Origin: an uncultured Anaerolineaceae bacterium
Lineage (GTDB): Bacteria; Chloroflexota; Anaerolineae; Anaerolineales; Anaerolineaceae
Reading direction: 5' to 3'
NCBI GenBank assembly: GCA_938020565.1
Contig: CALIHP010000057.1
Location: 1-17,298 of the forward strand
Length of the DNA: 17,298 bases
Shown: one piece after another, positions 1 through 6,903 of the stretch
Position numbering within the stretch: the first letter of the stretch is position 1
Layout: every line of letters begins with the position of its first letter
Program-made: the position numbers and the translations under genes
Notes under the pieces: generated by a model
The model's input: only the letters and a program-made list of their open reading frames with translations
The model's database searches: none
Told to the model about the DNA's origin: nothing

Positions 1-1
1 G

Positions 2-55
2 TTAGGCGGCGCGGTCGTCTTCGTTTGGCAGCTCGATCAGATTGAAAAGTATTGA
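2..55 (+). CDS. 3' end of an upstream gene (possible, partial)
   Basis: An open frame enters from the left edge and stops at TGA 53-55. It encodes about 17 residues, a short hydrophobic run (GGAVVFVW) followed by a polar tail. This could be the end of a membrane protein or simply chance. In alternate ATPase operons the gamma gene normally follows the alpha gene, but this tail does not resemble an alpha C-terminus that I recognise. The 84 bp from here to the gamma start hold only its ribosome binding site. Confidence 0.25.
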   Translation, partial: LGGAVVFVWQLDQIEKY

Positions 56-139
56 CCCCTCTGAAGAACCGCGTCCAGCCGTCGGAGAGACAGGACGGCA
101 AATCAGGTTCCTTAGAGAAAGGAAGGGAGACGGCGATCC

Positions 140-1117
140 ATGGCGGATGGATTAGAACGCACGATTCAGCGGCTGGATAATTTACAGAAACTGGAACCGC
201 TGATCGCCGCGATGCGGATACTGGCGCTGAGGACGGTTCAATCTTCCCTGAACCGGCTGGAACGGTTAGCGGACTATCGGTCCGGCTTTACCGGCTCGCT
301 GGCCGCGGTCGAAGCGGTATCAAAGTGTTCGCAGAAAAAGGCTGAAAACGCCGCAGCGCAAAACGCAGACGTGATCGGAAGCGCCTTGCCGAAGCCAACG
401 CTGTTAGCCGTTTTCGGAAGCGAATCGGGGCTCTGCGGCGGGTATGACCGCGCGTTATTAGAGGTCCTGAACCGACGGCTCGAATCTGAAAACGCGGAGC
501 GGATCGAAATCGAAGTTTTCGGGGTCAAGCTGCTGACTCGGCTGAAATCGGCGCCGTTCGCCTTTCGTGCAATGGGATCGCTGAGCCGGAACGGCACGCC
601 GCTCTATCGCGCGCTGCATGAACGGGTTCAGGACTGGTCGACGCGGTTCGAAAAGCGCGAAATTCGCGCGGTCGAACTGATTTCCTATCGCCGAACGGGC
701 TCCGGCGCGGCTCGTCCGAAGATCACGCCGTACCTGGGCAGCGCGAACCGGCTGGGACCGTCGGAGCCCGCGCCGTTTATACGTGAGCCAGAGTCTGAGG
801 AATCCGCGCCCGATTGGAAAAGCGCGGAAGGTTCAGGAGAAACGAAGGATTCGGACTGGCTCCCGCTGATCGAAGGCGACCCGGAACGGATCGCGGAAGA
901 GCTCCGGCGGGACCTGACAGAGATCGAGGCATATCAGTACTTACTGGAATCGATCGCCGCCGAAAATCAGGCGCGCTTCCGGCTGCTCGACGAAGCCCGT
1001 GAAAATACCTCCGCGCTGATCGACGAGCTCAAGGTTCAGGCGCAGCTGGAAAAACGCCAAGTCATGACACAGCAGATCCAGGAGCTGGCGGTCAGCGCCG
1101 GCCTGGTCCGCTCCTGA
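140..1117 (+). CDS. atpG: F1Fo ATP synthase gamma subunit, alternate (N-ATPase-like) type
   Basis: Gamma is the central rotor shaft of the F1 sector and couples ion flow through Fo to ATP synthesis or hydrolysis. The family is recognised by the N-terminal coiled coil (residues 1-60, with LERTIQRLDNLQKLEPLIAA), the Rossmann-like core motif GSESGLCGGYDRALLEVL (about 93-110; usual form SDRGLCGGFN), and the C-terminal helix IAAENQARFRLLDEARENTS. The N-terminus with MRILALRTVQSS and LADYR matches the alternate F1Fo gamma family better than housekeeping gamma. At 325 residues it is longer than the usual 285-295. The excess is a polar insertion at about 205-243, just before the C-terminal helix. A purine-rich Shine-Dalgarno stretch (AGGAAGGGAGA) lies about 10 bases before the ATG. 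The rest of the operon would lie left of the window. The alternate subtype is inferred from resemblance. Confidence 0.85.
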   Translation: MADGLERTIQRLDNLQKLEPLIAAMRILALRTVQSSLNRLERLADYRSGFTGSLAAVEAVSKCSQKKAENAAAQNADVIGSALPKPTLLAVFGSESGLCGGYDRALLEVLNRRLESENAERIEIEVFGVKLLTRLKSAPFAFRAMGSLSRNGTPLYRALHERVQDWSTRFEKREIRAVELISYRRTGSGAARPKITPYLGSANRLGPSEPAPFIREPESEESAPDWKSAEGSGETKDSDWLPLIEGDPERIAEELRRDLTEIEAYQYLLESIAAENQARFRLLDEARENTSALIDELKVQAQLEKRQVMTQQIQELAVSAGLVRS

Positions 1118-1164
1118 TCCGCCCGGCGCTTTCCGGTTCGCAAGGATTCACCGGATCAGGTTTT
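1113..1164 (+). terminator. Convergent hairpin terminator between the ATPase gamma and citrate synthase genes
   Basis: CCTGATCCG (1113-1121) pairs perfectly with CGGATCAGG (1152-1160). A smaller CCGG/CCGG stem can form in the loop, and TTTT follows on the + strand (1161-1164). The left arm contains the gamma stop codon, and the right arm lies in the last codons of citrate synthase. It should terminate the + strand gene. On the - strand no T tract follows, so its effect there is less clear. Confidence 0.55.
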
Positions 1165-2470
1165 CCAGATTCTGTTCCGAGACCATAGCTTCAAGAATTC
1201 GTGTCGTCAGCGCTTTCGGACGTTCGATCGGTTTATTGACCGCGCGCGCCCAAACGATATGGCAGGTGAACCCCATCAGCCGGCTCAATCCGAATAAAAC
1301 CGTATAAAAACTTGAATGCGTCAGCCCAAAATGGTTGAAGAGAACGCCCGTCAGGGCGTCGACGTTCGGCCATGGATTTTTGACTTTCCCAGTCGCTTTT
1401 AAGATCGCCGGCGCAGTTTTAAAAATCGCTTTGGCAGTCTGGAAGTATGGATCGTCAGCGGCCGTCGCTTCCCCATACTTATATTCAACAGCGAACCGCG
1501 GGTCAATATTACGAAGGACCGCGTGACCATAGCCGGGAATGACACGCCCGGAAGAAAGCGTTTGCTGAAGATACGCGGCCAGCTCGTCCTTCTCAGGAAC
1601 GCCCTGGAACCGGTCGCAGAGCTCCTGAATATATTTAAAACACTCCTGATTCGCCAGTCCATGCAGCGGGCCGGCCAACCCGTTCAGCCCCGCGGAACAC
1701 GCCAGATAAATATCCGACAGCGCCGAACCGACAAGATGCGCTGTATGCGCTGAGACGTTGGCGTTTTCATGATCGGCCAGGAGCAGAAGCGTCATCCGCA
1801 GCAGGTCGTAAACCCGCGGATCGTCCAGCCCAACCATATGCGCAAAGTTGGCGGCGTAATCCAGTCCCGGGTCCGGCTTGATATGCTCATGGTTCCGGTA
1901 TTTTTTATTGTAAATATAAGCGCAGATTTCCGGCGCGCGGGCGATCAGGTCCATGCTGTCGTCCAGCATGGGAATCCAATGCTCCTTTTTATCCATTCCG
2001 CCGGCATACTGCGCCGCAAACTTTGATCCGGACGACATCGATAAAAGCGCCGCGGAAAACATCGCCATCGCGGCGGCCCCGTCCGGGAACGCGTCGATAA
2101 CGTTGAAAACAACTTCCGGGACCTCGGAACGCGCCCGCCAATCCTCCTCGATTTCGACCGCTCGCGCCACGGTCGAAAGCTCTCCGGTCATCAGTAAATA
2201 ATATAACCCGCCGATATAGGGAAACCGTGAGTTCTCCGGGTTGGGGAGCAGGTTGATACATTCGTCCACGGTATAGCCCTGATAACGAACGCCTTTTTCC
2301 GGATCGACGTAGGATATATCGCTGACCTGAATGGGGACGCCGCGAATTCCGGAATAAATCTGCTCAACGGTGACGTTCGAGATGACAAAATCACCGTGTT
2401 CGCGCTTAAGACAATCGATCCGTTCGCGACGGAGTTGGATTTTTTCGCTGATCTTAGCCTCGAGCGTCAT
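1148..2470 (-). CDS. Citrate (Si)-synthase, mitochondrial/eukaryote-like type I
   Basis: It condenses acetyl-CoA with oxaloacetate to citrate in the cytoplasm, the entry step of the TCA cycle or of oxidative glutamate synthesis. At 440 residues it is the length of mature mitochondrial citrate synthase and reads collinearly with it: GIRGV near 41, SDHE/ADHENANVSAHTAHLVGSALSD at about 232-253, and NPWPNVDA at 365-372. The catalytic triad is present: His270 in GPLHGLANQE, His316 in GYGHAVLR, and Asp371 in NVDALTGV. It is not the shorter hexameric Gram-negative type. The ATG lies inside the end of the upstream iclR-type gene (17-bp overlap). It is preceded by AGGAGA within that gene's last codons, so the two are translationally coupled. 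A 2-methylcitrate synthase role cannot be excluded by eye, but no prp genes are nearby. Confidence 0.93.
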   Translation of the reverse strand: MTLEAKISEKIQLRRERIDCLKREHGDFVISNVTVEQIYSGIRGVPIQVSDISYVDPEKGVRYQGYTVDECINLLPNPENSRFPYIGGLYYLLMTGELSTVARAVEIEEDWRARSEVPEVVFNVIDAFPDGAAAMAMFSAALLSMSSGSKFAAQYAGGMDKKEHWIPMLDDSMDLIARAPEICAYIYNKKYRNHEHIKPDPGLDYAANFAHMVGLDDPRVYDLLRMTLLLLADHENANVSAHTAHLVGSALSDIYLACSAGLNGLAGPLHGLANQECFKYIQELCDRFQGVPEKDELAAYLQQTLSSGRVIPGYGHAVLRNIDPRFAVEYKYGEATAADDPYFQTAKAIFKTAPAILKATGKVKNPWPNVDALTGVLFNHFGLTHSSFYTVLFGLSRLMGFTCHIVWARAVNKPIERPKALTTRILEAMVSEQNLENLIR

Positions 2471-3254
2471 CTTTCATTTCTCCTTTTCCTGTGTGGATCA
2501 TCCGAAGGACCGGCTGTCCGCTGCATGGGGGCAGGTCGCGGCTGACTTTTTCGAGCGCTTCGACGATTTCCCTCAACCGCGTGGGGTTTTCGAAACGGCT
2601 CGTCGGACCAGAGACGGAAATCGAGCCGATCGCCCCGCCGCTCTCGTCAAAGACGGGAATCGCCACGCCTGAGGCGTCCGCCGTCGACTCGCCATGACTG
2701 ACGGCGTATCCATAGTCCCGAACCGACTCAAGCTGCCCCCTGAGCATCGCCCGATCGACCGATACGCCGGTCCGTTGTTCTGCGCTTCGCAGGATCGATT
2801 CAATCCGTTCCTCGGGTAAATAAGCCAGAATCGCCCGACCGCCCGATCCGATATAGAGCTCGAACGCCTGACCGACGGATTCAACGATCCGGACACTGCG
2901 CCCGCTTTCGATCTGATGGATGCAGACGCGATGGTCCGCTTCAAGCCGGTAAAGCGAAACAGTCTCATCCGTCTGCTCGAAAAGCGTACGCATGTACGGA
3001 AGCGCAAGATCATTCAGCGGAGAACCGGAGCGATACGAGTTCGCCCAGTGCAAAACTCTCCCGGACAGCCGGTACTGCCTGGAGAAGGGATCCTGTTTAA
3101 GGACGCCTTCGTCGCGGAGAATCGAAAAAAGCCGGCCGCAGGTGCTCGGCGAAAGATCGATCAACCGCGCAGCTTCGCGTACGCCGATTTCCGGCCTGGC
3201 TGCGGAAAAAATATCGAGAACTGAAAAAATTCTTCGAACGAATGAATGATCCAT
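2454..3254 (-). CDS. IclR-family transcriptional regulator
   Basis: This is a DNA-binding regulator of the IclR family, 266 residues and full length. The N-terminal winged helix-turn-helix (about 5-65) includes GVREAARLIDLSPSTCGRLFSILRDEGVL. The C-terminal effector-binding domain (about 80-245) contains the family signature region ESVRDYGYAVSHGESTADAS followed by GVAIPVFDESGGAIGSISVSGP. The start is supported by GGAGG five bases upstream of the ATG. It is the first gene of a two-gene unit with citrate synthase, overlapping it by 17 bp, so it probably controls its own operon. The effector is unknown; IclR proteins often sense small organic acids. Paired half-sites just downstream of a good promoter fit autoregulation. 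The tail after residue 245, rich in charged residues, carries the Shine-Dalgarno of the next gene. Confidence 0.92.
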   Translation of the reverse strand: MDHSFVRRIFSVLDIFSAARPEIGVREAARLIDLSPSTCGRLFSILRDEGVLKQDPFSRQYRLSGRVLHWANSYRSGSPLNDLALPYMRTLFEQTDETVSLYRLEADHRVCIHQIESGRSVRIVESVGQAFELYIGSGGRAILAYLPEERIESILRSAEQRTGVSVDRAMLRGQLESVRDYGYAVSHGESTADASGVAIPVFDESGGAIGSISVSGPTSRFENPTRLREIVEALEKVSRDLPPCSGQPVLRMIHTGKGEMKDDARG

Positions 3255-3276
3255 GCGGCCTCCGGTCGAGCCGATT

Positions 3277-3313
3277 GTTCCGATTTATAGGACATCGTAT
3301 CAGATAGCGGAAC
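3277..3313 (-). promoter_or_regulatory. Inverted half-sites GTTCCG / CGGAAC, possible IclR operator
   Basis: GTTCCG (3277-3282) and CGGAAC (3308-3313) form a perfect 6-bp inverted pair with 25 bp between. It sits between the candidate -10 box and the start codon of the IclR-type gene. Several IclR-family operators use TTCCG/CGGAA-like half-sites, which suggests autoregulation. The wide spacing is unusual, and two separate sites or chance are possible. Confidence 0.35.
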
Positions 3314-3320
3314 GTTTTTA

Positions 3321-3348
3321 ATTATAAGCAGATTCAAAAAAACCACAA
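3321..3348 (-). promoter_or_regulatory. Candidate sigma-70 promoter of the iclR-citrate synthase operon
   Basis: Read on the minus strand, TTGTGG (3343-3348) and a perfect TATAAT (3321-3326) are separated by 16 bp. The element lies about 67 bp upstream of the iclR-type start codon. Confidence 0.6.
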
Positions 3349-3364
3349 GGGCAAATTCCGTTCG

Positions 3365-3400
3365 GTTTTAAAAATAAGGGCGGATCAAACGACCCGCCCT
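3365..3400 (-). terminator. Intrinsic terminator after the PfkB-type kinase gene
   Basis: On the minus strand AGGGCGG and CCGCCCT (3394-3400 and 3377-3383) form a G/C-rich 7-bp stem with a 10-base loop. A U-rich run (TTATTTTTAAAA, 3376-3365) follows. It lies about 20 bp past the kinase stop codon. Confidence 0.8.
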
Positions 3401-3419
3401 ACACTAAGCTGAGCTTCCT

Positions 3420-4631
3420 TCAATGGCGGCTGATCAGATAAAACGCCAGGCAGCCGCACAGCACCGCCAGAACCAGCAGCGCAACAGCAGCCAGAATCCA
3501 AATCATCGGCTTATTATCGGAGTCCCCAGTCCTTTTTTCGAGAAACGACGGGCTCGATTCGTCCGTCCGGTCGGGGATTGCATAAGAAATTCGCTCAAGA
3601 TTGGGCGTGTACTTCGGGATCGACGATCCAGCGCGTCTCGATTCGGGAGACGGACCGCTTCCGGCGTCCCCCCGCCCGGCTCCTTCAGCCGAAGGACGAA
3701 CGATATCGAGCGTTCCGCGTTCAGAAGCCGCAGCGTCAAACGGCCCGGCTTCGCCATAAACGACCGCCGGATCGAAGCGCTCAGGATCGATCGTCCCATC
3801 CCAGGGACCGTGCTTTTCCTGCTTCATCGTGGTTACGATTCCGGCGATCTGCGCCGCCTCCGCCGGCGAATGGGTCAGCCGCGCGCCGACGTATGACGTG
3901 ATGCAGGTGTCGCCGCGGCCGGTCCTTCCGTCCAGCGAGCGCGGAGTAAACGGGCCGCGGTAGAACTGGCCGTCAGCGTAAACAAGGACGCCGTCCGATT
4001 GCGTCAGGATAATTTCTCTGGGCCCATATCCGGCGAGGATACGCGCCGCCTCTTCGAGATCGGTCTGCCCGGTAAGATGCTCCGCTTCAGCGCGGTCGAC
4101 CTTAAGATACGTGACATGCTTTAAGCCCTCGACCATGTCGGGCCACGGACGGAAGTTCAGGTCTTTCCCTTCGGGGACGCGGACGAACCCCTGAACGTCG
4201 AGCGCGATCGGCGCGCGTTTCGCCAGCTCGATCAGCGTCGGAAGCGTGATTTCGCCCGCGATGATCGGCGTGATCATGATAACCTTCGCAGATAAATCTT
4301 CCGGAATCGATTCGAGCGGAATTTCGCCGGCGAACCCGTTCAGCTTGCAGATACGTCGTTCCATGTCCGCGGACTGATAAATATTGACGCAGCCGGAGGA
4401 TTCCTCCGCGGTTTGCGCCGTGATATCGATCCCCAGATCGAGGAGCTCGTCTAAATAATGAAAATCTTCTTCGGCCCCGCGCGTGAAGACGCCGACGGAT
4501 AAGCCCAAACGACGGAGAACGGCGCTTCCATAGTAGACCGCCCCACCGGGGCTTTCGCGCTCGTTATCGTCAACAATCAGGATATCCTTAGCGAAATGCC
4601 CAAACATGAGTACGTCATAGAATTTTTTCAT
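3420..4631 (-). CDS. PfkB (ribokinase)-family kinase with a C-terminal transmembrane anchor
   Basis: PfkB-family kinases phosphorylate sugars or nucleosides with ATP. Residues about 1-300 form the kinase fold: the N-terminal substrate motif PGGAVYYGSAVLRRLG (near 28-43), a central VDRAEAEHLTG (about 178-188), and the C-terminal anion-hole/catalytic motif GRTGRGDTC with the presumed catalytic Asp at residue 241. Family members usually end near 300-320 residues. Here a Pro/Ser/Arg-rich linker of about 75 residues is followed by a strong hydrophobic helix (MIWILAAVALLVLAVLCGCL) and a short ISRH tail. This predicts a tail-anchored, cytoplasm-facing kinase. I chose ATG 4631 because AAGG sits five bases upstream; a GTG at 4637 in the same frame overlaps that site. 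It lies 51 bp downstream of a lipoprotein gene, probably in one operon, with a terminator behind it. The substrate cannot be told from sequence. Confidence 0.85.
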   Translation of the reverse strand: MKKFYDVLMFGHFAKDILIVDDNERESPGGAVYYGSAVLRRLGLSVGVFTRGAEEDFHYLDELLDLGIDITAQTAEESSGCVNIYQSADMERRICKLNGFAGEIPLESIPEDLSAKVIMITPIIAGEITLPTLIELAKRAPIALDVQGFVRVPEGKDLNFRPWPDMVEGLKHVTYLKVDRAEAEHLTGQTDLEEAARILAGYGPREIILTQSDGVLVYADGQFYRGPFTPRSLDGRTGRGDTCITSYVGARLTHSPAEAAQIAGIVTTMKQEKHGPWDGTIDPERFDPAVVYGEAGPFDAAASERGTLDIVRPSAEGAGRGDAGSGPSPESRRAGSSIPKYTPNLERISYAIPDRTDESSPSFLEKRTGDSDNKPMIWILAAVALLVLAVLCGCLAFYLISRH

Positions 4632-4682
4632 GATCACCTTTTCTGTATAATGCGTTTCTGTATTGACACGTTCTGCGACAGC

Positions 4683-5852
4683 CTATCCGCCGCCGCCCTC
4701 GCCGCCGCCACTGTCACCGCCGCCCTCGCCGCCACTGTCACCGCCGCCTTCACCACCACTGCTGTTACCAGCTTCCGCGGTTTGAGTTTGCTGCAGTGCC
4801 TGCGCTGTCTGCTGTGCGTCGATCTGCGCCTGCGCGGCAGCCGTCTGTTGACTAAACTGCTGCGCAATCGCAGTTTCAGTTGCAGCAACAGATTGCGCGG
4901 CAGCCGCTACCGCAGTTTGCGTCCCTATCAGATCGGACATCGCCGTTTGGGTCGCGGCCACTGCTTGCGTGAGGGCTAAATTCGGCGTCGGGGTCGCCGC
5001 GATCGTCGACGTCGCGGTCGGGTTCAGGACGCCCATCACGTAACAGTTCAGCCGCTGCGGGAAGGACACCTGGCAGAACGTATCGCAGCCCTGCCCCTGC
5101 TGAATCGAACGGGCGGGATCGCTGCACATATATTCGAAATGCCCCATCGGGGTACCGGTCCGCGTCACCGTAATCGTCGGCGTCAGCGTTCCAACCTGCG
5201 GAATCGTTCCCGAATCGCCCGCGACGATCGTCAGACTCAGCGGCAGGATCACCGCGTTCCAGGGATCGATAAAGTTGAAATTCTGGGTATAAGTGCCTTT
5301 ATCCTTCGGCGCGGTCATGTAGAAGGTCGCCGTCCCGGTCTGCCCGTTGCCGACGTTTCCGTTGAGGGACGCGGCGTCCGTCGCCGACATTTTCGTTCCG
5401 CCGACATGTACAACCTTATAATTCGGCGTCCAGACGGTCGTCCCGGTATTTTTCAGCGTAAACGTCAATTGGAAAGCCTGACTGACACGCGCAGTCTGCT
5501 GATTGTTCGGGACCATAGAGATCAGCTCAGCTTTGTTTCCGGCTGCGCCAGCCGCGGGAACAACTGCCGCGACCGTCGCCGCAGCGGTAGCGGTCGGAGC
5601 CGGATAGCGGAGCTGCGTCGGGAGAACGCGAACGGTCGCGGTAAATTCCGCCGTGGGAGGAAGCTCGGTAAACGTTTCGGTAGGCGGAATCGAAAGCGCC
5701 GTCGACGTCTGGTTCAGCATGTCAACAAACGCGGTCTCGGATTCCCGGACGATCACGCCGTCCGGCGTATTCGTGCACCCGGCCAGATTCAGAATCGTTA
5801 CGAAAGCGGCCAGACAGACAATCCATCGGGTTTTATGAGTTGGTATGATCAT
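4683..5852 (-). CDS. NBR1-Ig-like domain lipoprotein with CSDP cysteine module and Gly-rich tail
   Basis: Predicted secreted lipoprotein, function unknown. From the ATG at 5852 (389 residues) it has a signal peptide ending in the lipobox LAGC (Cys26). A Thr/Pro/Ala-rich linker follows, then an NBR1-Ig-like beta-sandwich (about 105-212, with LTFTLKNTGTTVWTPNY and FYMTAPKDKGTYTQNF). Next is a four-cysteine module starting MCSDPARS (Cys243, 256, 260, 270). An Ala/Gln/Thr-rich, probably helical stretch (about 290-360) leads to a glycine-rich tail built from GGEGGGDS units. An ATG at 5876 overlaps the upstream stop codon (TAATG) and would add eight residues. An AAAGGAG site lies between the two ATGs, so I prefer 5852, although its spacing of about 13 bases is long. 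The gene is directly coupled to another NBR1 lipoprotein upstream and precedes the anchored kinase. Confidence 0.82.
   Translation of the reverse strand: MIIPTHKTRWIVCLAAFVTILNLAGCTNTPDGVIVRESETAFVDMLNQTSTALSIPPTETFTELPPTAEFTATVRVLPTQLRYPAPTATAAATVAAVVPAAGAAGNKAELISMVPNNQQTARVSQAFQLTFTLKNTGTTVWTPNYKVVHVGGTKMSATDAASLNGNVGNGQTGTATFYMTAPKDKGTYTQNFNFIDPWNAVILPLSLTIVAGDSGTIPQVGTLTPTITVTRTGTPMGHFEYMCSDPARSIQQGQGCDTFCQVSFPQRLNCYVMGVLNPTATSTIAATPTPNLALTQAVAATQTAMSDLIGTQTAVAAAAQSVAATETAIAQQFSQQTAAAQAQIDAQQTAQALQQTQTAEAGNSSGGEGGGDSGGEGGGDSGGGEGGGG
4686..4764 (-). repeat. In-frame Gly/Glu/Asp/Ser tandem repeat at the lipoprotein C-terminus
   Basis: The last about 26 codons of the lipoprotein gene consist of near-identical short units encoding GGEGGGDS or variants (SSGGEGGGD, SGGEGGGD, SGGGEGGGG). 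On the + strand this reads as repeated CCGCCGCC-CTCGCC-GCC-ACTGTCA units. Such G/C-rich minisatellites tend to change length by slippage. Confidence 0.75.
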
Positions 5853-5875
5853 AAGCGGATTCTTTCTCCTTTGCA

Positions 5876-6691
5876 TTAAGGCAGGATTTGAACGCCATAG
5901 GAATAACAGTTTTTATTCCGCAGCGACATCGTGTATGCGTTATTCCGGCAGTATTCCTCACAGCCCGACTGCTGAATATTTGAACGGTCGGGATCTGAGC
6001 ACATCCATTCAAGCGTGTTCGGCGTCGCGGTCGCGCTGCTTCCCGGCTCTGTCGTAATAAACGTCTTGTCGCCAACAATAGCGTTGTAATAGATATAGAA
6101 GAAGGCGACGCCATCAGGACGCGCGAATTTCCATTCTGACTTATGCGTCCCGTATTCGTTCGGCGCAGTCGCGGGAATGCTCAGCGTCATAACGCCGCCC
6201 GGCGCAGTCACCGTGTCGATCGCAACGCTGCTCTGATTAGCCAGCTGAATCCCGTTGCTGTAAGACAGCGTGTATTTCCCGGACCAGGTTGCGGTCCCGA
6301 TATTTTTCAGCGAAATCGTCCAGGTAAAATGCTGTCCCGGGAGAAACTGATTCGGACTGGGGCCGATCGCGACGACTTCGGCTTTATACGGATTTTCAAC
6401 CGGCTCAGGCTGGACTGGCGGCGCGGCCGCGTCCGTCGGGGGAAGAACGATCGACAGCGTCGGCAGGACCATCGGCGCTTCGGTTGGCGCCGGCGTTTCA
6501 GTCGGCAGCGGCGTCATGGTCGGTTCCGGCGTCGGAGAGAAAGCCGCGGCCGTCTGCGTCAGCTGCGCTGCGATCGTTACGGCGGCTTCGGTATAAATCA
6601 GCTGATTGTTCGGCCGATGGGTGCATCCGCTGATCAACAACAGCGGCGCCACAGCGATCAACAACATAAATCCGAAAGAATAGCGTCTCAT
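5876..6691 (-). CDS. NBR1-Ig-like domain lipoprotein with CSDP cysteine module
   Basis: Predicted secreted lipoprotein of unknown function, 271 residues. The signal peptide ends in the lipobox LISGC (Cys23). A Thr/Pro/Glu-rich spacer follows (about 50-100), then an NBR1-Ig-like domain (about 103-210, with FTWTISLKNIGTATWSGKY and IPATAPNEYGTHKSEWKF). The protein ends in a cysteine module beginning MCSDPDRS (Cys231, 244, 248, 262). That module is shared with the next gene, with the same first two spacings. The start is supported by GGAGG just upstream of the ATG, and a TATAAT box lies about 35 bp upstream. The stop codon overlaps the first possible ATG of the downstream lipoprotein gene (TAATG). 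The gene heads a probable three-gene operon ending with the PfkB-type kinase. NBR1-like domains are named after the autophagy receptor and occur widely in bacterial surface proteins, where they are poorly characterised. Confidence 0.87.
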   Translation of the reverse strand: MRRYSFGFMLLIAVAPLLLISGCTHRPNNQLIYTEAAVTIAAQLTQTAAAFSPTPEPTMTPLPTETPAPTEAPMVLPTLSIVLPPTDAAAPPVQPEPVENPYKAEVVAIGPSPNQFLPGQHFTWTISLKNIGTATWSGKYTLSYSNGIQLANQSSVAIDTVTAPGGVMTLSIPATAPNEYGTHKSEWKFARPDGVAFFYIYYNAIVGDKTFITTEPGSSATATPNTLEWMCSDPDRSNIQQSGCEEYCRNNAYTMSLRNKNCYSYGVQILP

Positions 6692-6721
6692 AGTCCCTCC
6701 GCAAAGATTTCCGGTTGATTA

Positions 6722-6727
6722 ATTATA
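6722..6727 (-). promoter_or_regulatory. Candidate -10 box (TATAAT) before the 6691-3420 operon
   Basis: A perfect TATAAT on the minus strand lies about 31 bp upstream of the lipoprotein start codon. No good -35 is visible at 16-18 bp spacing, so this is a weak call that rests on the -10 match and position. Confidence 0.4.
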
Positions 6728-6785
6728 GTCTATCATGAGAGGTTAGATTTCTATCTCCTGTAAGAGTCAGACGTATTTCATAGCG

Positions 6786-6808
6786 AAAAAGTTCCGTCGG
6801 TTGACGGA
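6786..6808 (-). terminator. Intrinsic terminator after the 8918-6904 lipoprotein pair
   Basis: On the minus strand TCCGTC and GACGGA (6803-6808 and 6793-6798) form a 6-bp stem with a 4-base loop. AAC and then TTTTT (6790-6786) follow. It lies about 95 bp beyond the stop codon of the upstream gene and separates the two lipoprotein clusters. Confidence 0.65.
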
Positions 6809-6903
6809 TATAAAATCAGGAATCAGCCCGAACCGGCTCCAGTCATGCAGCCAGATCAGACCACCCTCTCAGATATTCCCATCCGCCAAACCGCGAACAG
6901 GCC

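Noticed and set aside
2..55. C-terminus of the ATPase alpha subunit
   Set aside because: The operon order would predict it, but the hydrophobic 17-residue tail does not look like an alpha C-terminus; left as an unassigned partial frame.
3423..3896. + strand open frame opposite the kinase gene
   Set aside because: No motif and biased composition; the minus strand encodes a clear PfkB family protein.
4683..4770. Repeats resembling a short CRISPR-like array
   Set aside because: The units are short, contiguous and in frame within a coding sequence, with no spacers.
5139..5879. Long + strand open frame (246 residues)
   Set aside because: It is Arg-rich, without motif, and lies wholly antisense to the NBR1 lipoprotein gene, whose signal peptide and domains are clear.
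6143..6718. Long + strand open frame (191 residues)
   Set aside because: Arg-rich shadow of the lipoprotein gene on the other strand; no recognisable features.
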